From positions 1 through 6,559 of the forward strand of contig CAZPZR010000080.1 of NCBI GenBank assembly GCA_964591105.1: 6,559 nt of DNA, given 5' to 3'. Of this stretch, positions 1 to 5,743 are shown one piece after another; positions within the stretch are counted from its first letter, which is position 1; every line of letters begins with the position of its first letter. The notes beneath the pieces are model-generated. The model ran no database searches. It saw only the letters and a list, made by a program, of their open reading frames with translations, and was not told the DNA's origin. Both the position numbers and the translations under genes were made by a program. This DNA comes from CAZPZR01 sp964591105. Lineage in GTDB: Bacteria; Bacillota; Clostridia; Lachnospirales; Lachnospiraceae.

Positions 1-27
1 ATTTAGAAATCAATGTGTCCCGGATTC

Positions 28-62
28 TGGGTACATATCAGTTCATGATGTACCCATTTTTT
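28..62 (+). terminator. Intrinsic terminator of a gene upstream of the window
   Basis: A 9-bp perfect stem, TGGGTACAT at 28-36 with ATGTACCCA at 48-56, is followed directly by six T residues at 57-62. The T run lies on the plus-strand side only, so the terminator serves a rightward transcript from before the window. For the leftward MATE transcript the hairpin has no U tract behind it, so it would at best be a weak terminator in that direction. The loop is rather long (11 nt), though TCA/TGA inside it could pair. Confidence 0.7.
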
Positions 63-71
63 AGTATTCGT

Positions 72-1448
72 TTAATCTTCTAAAGGTTTGATTCTTAATC
101 GATAGATTCGAATTAAGAGGATTGTTGATAATACCATTGCCACAACTTCTGCAAGTGGAATTGCCCACCATACAACGGAAAGACCGAAGAAGTGTGCAAA
201 GATATAAGCAAGCGGAAGAATGACAATCAGCTGACGTGTCACAGATACCAGCAAGCTGTATACACCGTTTCCAAGGGCCTGGAATACGGAACCAACGATA
301 ATGTTGTAACCAGCAAGCAAGAAACTGATGCTGATGATACGAAGCGCTGGAATACCGATTTCTAACATTTGTTCAGATGCATCGAACAGATTTGCAAGCA
401 GGAAGCCTGGAGCAATCTGGAAGATAGAAAATCCGATGATCATGATTCCAACAGCGATCAAAACACTTAATTTTGCAGTCTGTGTGATACGCTTCTTGTT
501 ACGTGCGCCGTAGTTAAAGGCAATGATTGGAATCATACCATTATTCAATCCGAATACTGGCATGAAGATAAAGCTCTGCAACTTGAAGTATACACCGTAC
601 ACGGCTGTGGCAGTGGAAGTGAAGATCATAAGAATCTTATTCATTCCAAATGTCATCAGAGAACCAATGGACTGCATGATAATGGAAGGAATTCCTACCT
701 GGTAAATAACAGCAATGGTTCTTCCGTGTGGACGGAACTTATGAAAGTCGAGACGAATCTCTTTATTTCTTGTCTGATTAAAGAAGATTGCGATTATAAC
801 AGCAATGATCTGTCCAGCGACTGTTGCGATAGCAGCTCCGGCAACTTCCATACGAGGAAAACCGAAAAGTCCAAAAATCATAATTGGGTCAAGGATGATA
901 TTGATGATCGCGCCAAGCCCCTGTGTAATCATATTGTAAATGGTTCTTCCTGTAGACTGTAACAAACGTTCAAAAGTAATCTGAAGGAAGGAACCAAGAG
1001 AAAAGATGGAAATAACTTGCAAATACTGTGTACCATATTCGATGATTACTGGATTATCTGTCTGAACTTCAAAAAAGAAGCGAGCACCAAATCCACCGAC
1101 AAGTGCGAATACAATGTAACTCATAATTGCAAGGAAAATACCATTGGTTGCCACACGGTTTGCACCAGCGTAGTTCTTTTCTCCAAGGTTTCTAGAAAGT
1201 AACGCGTTGATTCCGACACCTGTACCAGCAGAAATTGCAATCATCAGGTTCTGCGCTGGGAAAGCAAGTGATACAGCGGTCAAAGCGTCTTCGCTTAATT
1301 TCGCAACGAACATGCTGTCTACGATATTGTAAAGTGCCTGCACAAGCATAGATAACATCATAGGCAGGGACATTGTAATTAATAGTTTTGGAACAGGCAT
1401 AACGCCCATCTTATTTTCTTTTGTATGTACCGATTGTGTTTCTGTCAT
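72..1448 (-). CDS. MATE family efflux transporter (cation/drug antiporter)
   Basis: This 458-residue integral membrane protein has the usual length of the multi-antimicrobial extrusion (MATE) family, which exports cationic drugs or metabolites in exchange for Na+ or H+. About twelve hydrophobic helices are visible in two similar halves. The N-terminal half has the family stretch NIVDSMFVAKL (41-51), followed by the AGTGVGINALLSRNLGE loop (74-90). LLQSTGR (162-168) and LDPIMIFG (186-193) are also typical, and the second half has GLNNGMIPIIAFNYGAR (300-316). The start is an ATG with AAGGAGG six bases upstream, and the first 20 residues are a short cytoplasmic tail. It stands alone on the minus strand, divergent from the deacetylase. 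The family assignment is firm. The substrate, and whether it is closer to MepA or NorM types, cannot be read from the sequence. Confidence 0.95.
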   Translation of the reverse strand: MTETQSVHTKENKMGVMPVPKLLITMSLPMMLSMLVQALYNIVDSMFVAKLSEDALTAVSLAFPAQNLMIAISAGTGVGINALLSRNLGEKNYAGANRVATNGIFLAIMSYIVFALVGGFGARFFFEVQTDNPVIIEYGTQYLQVISIFSLGSFLQITFERLLQSTGRTIYNMITQGLGAIINIILDPIMIFGLFGFPRMEVAGAAIATVAGQIIAVIIAIFFNQTRNKEIRLDFHKFRPHGRTIAVIYQVGIPSIIMQSIGSLMTFGMNKILMIFTSTATAVYGVYFKLQSFIFMPVFGLNNGMIPIIAFNYGARNKKRITQTAKLSVLIAVGIMIIGFSIFQIAPGFLLANLFDASEQMLEIGIPALRIISISFLLAGYNIIVGSVFQALGNGVYSLLVSVTRQLIVILPLAYIFAHFFGLSVVWWAIPLAEVVAMVLSTILLIRIYRLRIKPLED

Positions 1449-1454
1449 AAAATA

Positions 1455-1461
1455 CCTCCTT
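1455..1461 (-). promoter_or_regulatory. Ribosome binding site of the MATE gene
   Basis: AAGGAGG on the minus strand is a perfect anti-Shine-Dalgarno match and lies six bases from the ATG at 1448-1446. It fixes the start codon of the transporter. Confidence 0.85.
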
Positions 1462-1479
1462 ATTGAAAATGCACATGGT

Positions 1480-1508
1480 ATTATAGCATTGAGCTATATA
1501 TATTGCAA
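1480..1508 (-). promoter_or_regulatory. Sigma-A promoter of the MATE gene
   Basis: Read on the minus strand, there is a perfect -10 box TATAAT (1485-1480) with an extended TG one base before it. A TTGCAA -35 box (1508-1503) matches four of six consensus bases at an ideal 17-base spacing. Transcription would begin near 1473, leaving a leader of about 25 bases that contains the ribosome binding site. No operator-like repeat is evident, so any regulation by an efflux regulator is not visible. Confidence 0.7.
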
Positions 1509-1578
1509 TGATTTACATATGATTTTGAAAAAAACATATATTAAATAAGAAGAAAACAAAGAAAGGTCAGCTTTTTGA

Positions 1579-2286
1579 GTGAAAATATTACGAAATAGAA
1601 ACGTGTGGATTTGTGTGCTGGCTGTCGTCCTGGTTTTGGGTGCAATAGAAAATAGAAAGAGGATGAATGACCCAGCCGAAGATGATATGACGCAGGCAGT
1701 TCGATTTGTAAATGCTTCGATTTTGGCAGAGAAAAAGAAAATTGCATTAACATTTGACGACGGACCGTGTGCGGGATGTACCAATCAGTTATTGGATGGA
1801 TTGAAGAAGAGGAATGTGAAGGCAACTTTTTTTCTCATTGGGAAAAATGCAGAGAACAATCCTAAATTGGTGCGGAGAATCTATGAGGAAGGACATTTGA
1901 TTGGAAATCATACGTATTCCCATGTGGAAATCACGAAAGTTTCGGATGAAGAAGCTATACAAGAATTGCAAAAAACGGATCAGATTATATGGAAAATTAC
2001 GGGCGAACATGTGCAGTATATGAGGCCGCCATTTGGTGCGTGGCAGAAAGAACTGGAGAGTAGATTGGAAGTACTTCCGGTGTTGTGGACTGTGGATCCA
2101 CTGGATTGGACAACGGAAAATGTAGAGGAAATTGTCAATAAAGTAGTGACGGAAACAAAGGAAAATGATATTATTCTATTGCACGATTGCTATAAATCTT
2201 CTGTGGAAGCAGCACTTCGGATTATTGATGATCTGCAAAAAGAAGGATATGAATTTGTGACAGTGGATCAGTTGCTGCTAGATTAG
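1579..2286 (+). CDS. Membrane-anchored polysaccharide deacetylase (NodB domain, CE4)
   Basis: A carbohydrate esterase family 4 protein of 235 residues that removes acetyl groups from N-acetylated glycans. In this setting peptidoglycan or another envelope polymer is the likely substrate. A signal-anchor helix (WICVLAVVLVLGAIE, 10-24) places the catalytic domain outside the membrane. All five NodB motifs are present: TFDDGP (58-63, D60 base and D61 metal ligand), HTYSH (111-115, metal histidines), RPPFG (149-153), DPLDW (173-177) and LLHD (200-203, catalytic H202). The GTG start at 1579 is needed to include the anchor, and GAAAGG at 1561-1566 is a weak, rather distant ribosome binding site. An unusual CAGC follows motif 1 (C64, C67). 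tcdA follows closely. Family is certain; substrate is inferred. Confidence 0.9.
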   Translation: MKILRNRNVWICVLAVVLVLGAIENRKRMNDPAEDDMTQAVRFVNASILAEKKKIALTFDDGPCAGCTNQLLDGLKKRNVKATFFLIGKNAENNPKLVRRIYEEGHLIGNHTYSHVEITKVSDEEAIQELQKTDQIIWKITGEHVQYMRPPFGAWQKELESRLEVLPVLWTVDPLDWTTENVEEIVNKVVTETKENDIILLHDCYKSSVEAALRIIDDLQKEGYEFVTVDQLLLD

Positions 2287-2323
2287 AAGATTTCGAAGAG
2301 ATAGATGATGAAGGTGAATGAAG

Positions 2324-3040
2324 ATGATCAATGAATTTTCAAGAACAGAGCTTCTGCTTGGGACAGAAGCTGTTGAAAAATTAAAGAAACAGACCATTAT
2401 GGTGTTAGGGGTTGGCGGAGTTGGTTCGCATTGTATCGAAGCGCTCGCAAGATGCGGTGTTGGGAAATTAATTCTGGTAGATAACGATGTGGTTTCTCTG
2501 ACGAATATTAATCGACAATCCATTGCATACCATAGCACGGTGGGGAAATATAAGACAAAAGTTATGGAAGAGCGCATTCATGATATTTGCCCAGAGACGG
2601 AAGTTGTAACTTATGAAACGTTCGTCCTTCCGGAAAATGTGGAAGAAATTTTAAAAGAAAAACCGGATTACATGATTGATGCAATTGATACAGTAACAGC
2701 AAAACTTATTTTGGTGGAAAAAGCAAAGGAATATGGAATTCCAATGATCAGTAGCATGGGAACTGGAAATAAGTTGCATGGAGAGCTTTTTGAGATTACA
2801 GATATCAGTAAGACATCCATGTGTCCACTTTGCAAGGTGATGCGCAGAGAACTGAAGGCGCGAGGAATCTATCATTTGAAGGTTCTGTATTCCAAGGAAA
2901 AACCAATTGATACATCGATGCGAATGACGGAAGAAGAAAAAGGACAGAGAAGGTCACTTCCAGGAAGTATTTCCTTCGTGCCGCCAGTAGCTGGACTTTT
3001 GATTGCAGGGGAAGTAATTCGCGATATTGTGGGGTGTTAA
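2324..3040 (+). CDS. tcdA: tRNA threonylcarbamoyladenosine dehydratase TcdA (E1-like)
   Basis: TcdA (also called CsdL/YgdL) is an E1/ThiF-fold, ATP-dependent cytoplasmic enzyme. It cyclises the t6A base at position 37 of ANN-decoding tRNAs to ct6A, tuning decoding. Numbered from 2324 (238 residues), the sequence shows the nucleotide-binding loop GVGGVGS (29-35), the acidic residue after the second strand (LVDND, D53), the E1 signature NINRQ (61-65), DAID (119-122) and SSMGTGNK (143-150). It opens with FSRTELLLG, typical of the family. An in-frame ATG at 2318 would add two residues, but AAGGTG (2311-2316) sits only one base from it and an ideal seven bases from the ATG at 2324. A CPLC pair (C167, C170) is present. 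The gene lies 37 bases after the deacetylase and four before rarA, suggesting an operon. Confidence 0.9.
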   Translation: MINEFSRTELLLGTEAVEKLKKQTIMVLGVGGVGSHCIEALARCGVGKLILVDNDVVSLTNINRQSIAYHSTVGKYKTKVMEERIHDICPETEVVTYETFVLPENVEEILKEKPDYMIDAIDTVTAKLILVEKAKEYGIPMISSMGTGNKLHGELFEITDISKTSMCPLCKVMRRELKARGIYHLKVLYSKEKPIDTSMRMTEEEKGQRRSLPGSISFVPPVAGLLIAGEVIRDIVGC

Positions 3041-3043
3041 GAG

Positions 3044-4357
3044 ATGGATTTATTTGATTACATGAGAGAAAAAAGTTTTGAGAAAGAGTCACCGCTTGCT
3101 TCAAGACTTCGTCCGACAACGCTGGAAGAGGTTGTGGGGCAGCAGCATATTATAGGAAAAGATAAGTTATTATATCGTGCCATTAAGGCAGATAAATTAA
3201 GTTCTATCATATTCTACGGGCCACCGGGGACGGGGAAAACAACGCTGGCAAAGGTGATTGCCAATACGACCAGTGCGGAGTTTACCCAGATTAATGCAAC
3301 GGTTGCCGGGAAAAAGGATATGGAAGAAGTGGTGAATAAAGCGAAAGATCTGCAAGGAATGTATGGAAGAAAGACCATTTTATTCGTAGATGAAATTCAC
3401 CGTTTCAATAAGGGGCAGCAGGATTATCTCTTGCCGTTTGTTGAGGATGGGACCATTATTTTGATTGGTGCAACGACAGAGAACCCATATTTTGAAGTCA
3501 ATGGAGCTTTGATTTCGCGTTCTAGCATTTTTGAATTGAAACCGTTGGAAAAAGATGATATCAAGCAGATTTTGAAACACGCTGTTTATGATACGGAAAA
3601 AGGAATGGGAAGTTATCGTGCAGAGATTGATGAAGATGCGCTGGATTTCCTAGCTGACATTTCTGGTGGGGATGCGAGAAATGCGTTGAATGCTATTGAG
3701 CTTGGGATTCTTACGACAGAACGAAGTGCTGATGATAAGATTCATATCACATTGGATGTTGCATCTGAGTGTATTCAGAAACGTGTGGTTCGTTACGATA
3801 AAACGGGAGACAATCATTATGATACGATTTCCGCATTCATCAAAAGTATGCGTGGATCTGATCCGGATGCAGCCGTTTATTATTTGGCGAAAATGCTTTA
3901 TGCAGGAGAAGACATTAAGTTTATTGCAAGAAGAATTATGATCTGTGCATCCGAAGATGTGGGAAATGCAGACCCAATGGCGCTGGTTGTAGCCACATCC
4001 GCAGCCCAGGCGGTGGAACGCGTCGGAATGCCAGAAGCACAGATTATTCTGTCGCAGGCAGTTACATATGTAGCTACAGCACCAAAGAGCAATGCGGCAT
4101 GCAATGCAATCTTTGATGCGATGGATAATGTTCGCAATTATAAGACAACGGTTCCGGTACATTTGCAGGATGCACATTACAAGGGATCAGAGAAACTTGG
4201 ACGTGGTGTTGGATATAAATATGCACACAATTATCCAAATCATTATGTGGACCAGCAATACTTGCCGGATGAGATTAAGGATACAACGTTCTATAGTCCG
4301 AGTGATAATGGAAAAGAAAAAGAGATTAAAGCGTGGATGGAATATATCCGCAAGTAG
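3044..4357 (+). CDS. rarA: Replication-associated recombination protein A (AAA+ ATPase)
   Basis: RarA (MgsA in E. coli, related to eukaryotic WRNIP1) is a cytoplasmic AAA+ ATPase that acts at stalled replication forks and interacts with single-strand binding protein. The 437 residues match the usual family length. Visible are the N-terminal MDLFDYMRE and PLASRLRP (17-24), VGQQHIIG (31-38), Walker A GPPGTGKTT (59-67), Walker B ILFVDEIH (112-119, D116 E117), sensor 1 GATTEN (142-147), a probable arginine finger in ISRSS (R159) and sensor 2 GGDARNALN (208-216, R212). The C-terminal tetramerisation region includes HYDTISAFIKSMRGSDPDAA (258-277) and APKSNA (346-351). The ATG starts three bases after the tcdA stop with only a weak GGGGTG ribosome site, so translation may be coupled. 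No damage or truncation is seen. Confidence 0.95.
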   Translation: MDLFDYMREKSFEKESPLASRLRPTTLEEVVGQQHIIGKDKLLYRAIKADKLSSIIFYGPPGTGKTTLAKVIANTTSAEFTQINATVAGKKDMEEVVNKAKDLQGMYGRKTILFVDEIHRFNKGQQDYLLPFVEDGTIILIGATTENPYFEVNGALISRSSIFELKPLEKDDIKQILKHAVYDTEKGMGSYRAEIDEDALDFLADISGGDARNALNAIELGILTTERSADDKIHITLDVASECIQKRVVRYDKTGDNHYDTISAFIKSMRGSDPDAAVYYLAKMLYAGEDIKFIARRIMICASEDVGNADPMALVVATSAAQAVERVGMPEAQIILSQAVTYVATAPKSNAACNAIFDAMDNVRNYKTTVPVHLQDAHYKGSEKLGRGVGYKYAHNYPNHYVDQQYLPDEIKDTTFYSPSDNGKEKEIKAWMEYIRK

Positions 4358-4385
4358 AAAGCAGGAGGCTCGCCTCCTGCTTTTT
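4358..4385 (+). terminator. Intrinsic terminator after rarA
   Basis: AAAGCAGGAGG (4358-4368) pairs perfectly with CCTCCTGCTTT (4373-4383) around a CTCG tetraloop, and the T run spans 4381-4385. The core eight pairs are GC-rich, which makes this a strong terminator. The stem begins on the base after the rarA stop codon. It closes the deacetylase-tcdA-rarA unit and separates it from the heat-shock operon. Confidence 0.92.
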
Positions 4386-4399
4386 CTAATAATGGATGA

Positions 4400-4565
4400 T
4401 TATAACAGTTCAGTCCGCGCCATTCGCAAAGGCATGTTCCGTGCTTTCCTGATGCTGCGCAGCGAACTTTGCTCATAATTGGGCGCTCAGCCCATCACCG
4501 GCGAAATGCTCTCGTTCATGCAAGCATGATTCGAGCATTTTCTTGGTAATGGCTGAACTTTATAA
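4400..4565. repeat. Structured intergenic element with terminal inverted repeats
   Basis: The ends are imperfect inverted repeats: TTATAACAGTTCAG (4400-4413) against CTGAACTTTATAA (4553-4565), differing by one inserted C. Both outer flanks read TTATAA, which is itself a palindrome, so it could be a target duplication or part of the repeat. The interior is GC-richer than its surroundings. It contains AAGGCAT/GTGCTTT (4429-4435/4441-4447), the palindrome GCTGCGCAGC (4454-4463), TGGGC/GCCCA (4480-4484/4490-4494) and AAATGCTC/GAGCATTT (4504-4511/4533-4540) enclosing TCATG/CATGA (4516-4520/4525-4529). No convincing reading frame is present. It fills the gene-free gap between the rarA terminator and the hrcA promoter. 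It could be a MITE-like or REP-like repeat, or a small structured RNA; the sequence alone does not decide. Confidence 0.55.
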
Positions 4566-4582
4566 AAAAAGTATAAATACGG

Positions 4583-4611
4583 TTGACAAATAATTAGTGC
4601 AGTGCTAAATT
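4583..4611 (+). promoter_or_regulatory. Sigma-A promoter of the hrcA-grpE-dnaK operon
   Basis: A perfect -35 box TTGACA (4583-4588) and a -10 box TAAATT (4606-4611, four of six) are separated by exactly 17 bases. The expected start site is near 4618, just before the CIRCE operator. A bound HrcA would therefore block the early transcribed region, and CIRCE would also sit as a hairpin at the 5' end of the mRNA. Confidence 0.85.
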
Positions 4612-4625
4612 AATAATCGTAGATG

Positions 4626-4652
4626 TTAGCACTCCAATAAAACGAGTGCTAA
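4626..4652 (+). promoter_or_regulatory. CIRCE operator (HrcA binding site)
   Basis: TTAGCACTC (4626-4634) and GAGTGCTAA (4644-4652) form a perfect 9-bp inverted repeat around a 9-base spacer, exactly the CIRCE consensus. HrcA, encoded by the next gene, binds this site and represses the operon until heat shock titrates GroEL away from it. It lies about eight bases after the predicted transcription start. Confidence 0.98.
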
Positions 4653-4670
4653 CAAAACGAAAATCCGAGA

Positions 4671-4678
4671 GGGGGAGG
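4671..4678 (+). promoter_or_regulatory. Ribosome binding site of hrcA
   Basis: GGGGGAGG ends four bases before the ATG at 4683. Another ATG at 4679 is out of frame and reaches a stop after six codons, so the start at 4683 is preferred. Confidence 0.75.
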
Positions 4679-4682
4679 ATGA

Positions 4683-5726
4683 ATGATACAGGAACATGAA
4701 CTGAGCGAGCGTAAGTTAAAGATTTTACATGCGATCATCAAGACTTATCTTGAGACGGGGGAACCGGTTGGTTCACGAACCATTTCCAAGTACACAGATT
4801 TGAATCTGAGTTCGGCGACGATTCGCAATGAGATGGCAGATTTGGAAGAACTTGGTTACATCATGCAGCCTCATACGTCAGCGGGACGCATTCCTTCGGA
4901 TAAAGGCTATCGATTGTATGTTGATATGCTGATGGATGAAAAAGAACAAGAGCTCAATGAGATGCAGGAAGCGATGCTTGAGAAAGCAGATAAGATGGAA
5001 CATCTGCTGAAGCAGGCGGCGAAAGTACTGGCAAGCAATACGAATTATGCAACGATGGTTTCAACACCAAGAAGCAAGGCGAACAAGATTAAGTTCGTAC
5101 AGCTTTCAGCAGTAGATGAAGAACAGATCATTGCAGTTGTGGTGCTTGGCGGGAATGTGATTAAGAATAAGATCATTGAGATGGGAGAACCTATCAGCAA
5201 TGAGAATTTGTTGAAGCTCAACATGCTTTTGAATACAACTTTGAATGGAATGTCGATTGAAGAGATTAATCTTGGTTTGATTGCAAGATTGAAAGAACAG
5301 GCAGGCATCCATAGCGAAGTGGTTGGAGTTGTTCTTGATGCAGTTGCGGAAGCAATTCAGGTAGACGATGATATGCAGATCTACACTAGCGGAGCAACGA
5401 ACATTTTCAAATACCCAGAGCTTTCTGATAAGCAGAGCGCACAGGAAATTATCAGTGCATTTGAAGAAAAACAGCAGTTGACAGAACTGGTGACACAGAC
5501 ACTTGCTCAGGAAGAAAACACTGGAATTCAAGTATATATTGGAGATGAAACTCCAGTTCAGACCATGAAGGATTGTAGTGTTGTCACAGCAACTTATGAG
5601 TTGGGAGATGGCATGAAAGGAACGATTGGAATTATCGGACCAAAGCGTATGGATTACGAACATGTTTTGAAATCCATGAAGCGTTTGCAGAATGAACTGG
5701 ACCAGATGTTTCATAAGAAAGAATAG
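4683..5726 (+). CDS. hrcA: Heat-inducible transcription repressor HrcA
   Basis: HrcA is the dimeric repressor of class I heat-shock genes. It binds CIRCE and depends on GroEL for folding, so it loses activity when GroEL is busy with misfolded protein. The 347 residues are the normal family length. The N-terminal winged helix-turn-helix is clear: LSERKLKILHAIIKTYLETGEPVGS region (7-31), SSATIRNEMADLEELGYI (43-60) and the wing HTSAGRIPSDKGYRLYVD (64-81). A GAF-like middle domain follows from about 105. The C-terminal family stretch runs from YIGDETPVQ (285-293) to KGTIGIIGPKRMDY (312-325). CIRCE lies 30 bases upstream of its start, so it represses itself. grpE follows within 17 bases of the stop, or 5 if its GTG start is used. 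Confidence 0.97.
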   Translation: MIQEHELSERKLKILHAIIKTYLETGEPVGSRTISKYTDLNLSSATIRNEMADLEELGYIMQPHTSAGRIPSDKGYRLYVDMLMDEKEQELNEMQEAMLEKADKMEHLLKQAAKVLASNTNYATMVSTPRSKANKIKFVQLSAVDEEQIIAVVVLGGNVIKNKIIEMGEPISNENLLKLNMLLNTTLNGMSIEEINLGLIARLKEQAGIHSEVVGVVLDAVAEAIQVDDDMQIYTSGATNIFKYPELSDKQSAQEIISAFEEKQQLTELVTQTLAQEENTGIQVYIGDETPVQTMKDCSVVTATYELGDGMKGTIGIIGPKRMDYEHVLKSMKRLQNELDQMFHKKE

Positions 5727-5727
5727 G

Positions 5728-5735
5728 AAAGGTGG
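5728..5735 (+). promoter_or_regulatory. Ribosome binding site that decides the grpE start
   Basis: AAAGGTGG, one mismatch from the consensus, sits eight bases before TTG at 5744, 14 bases before ATG at 5750, and overlaps GTG at 5732. The spacing favours the TTG start. Confidence 0.55.
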
Positions 5736-5743
5736 AAAGTCCC

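Noticed and set aside
1512..1542. Possible plus-strand promoter for the deacetylase: TTTACA (1512-1517) and TATATT (1537-1542).
   Set aside because: The spacing is 19 bases and the whole region is AT-rich, so such matches arise easily. A promoter must exist somewhere in 1449-1578, but this one is not convincing enough to annotate.
3650..4177. 175-codon open frame on the minus strand inside rarA.
   Set aside because: It is fully antisense to a clear RarA gene, has low-complexity composition rich in C, I and R, no ribosome binding site and no recognisable domain. It is a shadow frame.
1579..4357. The deacetylase-tcdA-rarA run next to the MATE transporter as a possible novel functional system.
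   Set aside because: Each gene belongs to a well-known family with an unrelated housekeeping or envelope role. Tight spacing fits ordinary operon packing and does not show a shared function.
4092..4478. Plus-strand 128-codon frame running from rarA through its terminator into the structured element.
   Set aside because: It lies out of frame within rarA, crosses a strong terminator hairpin, and its sequence is dominated by R, I and M. It gives no reason to think the structured element is coding.
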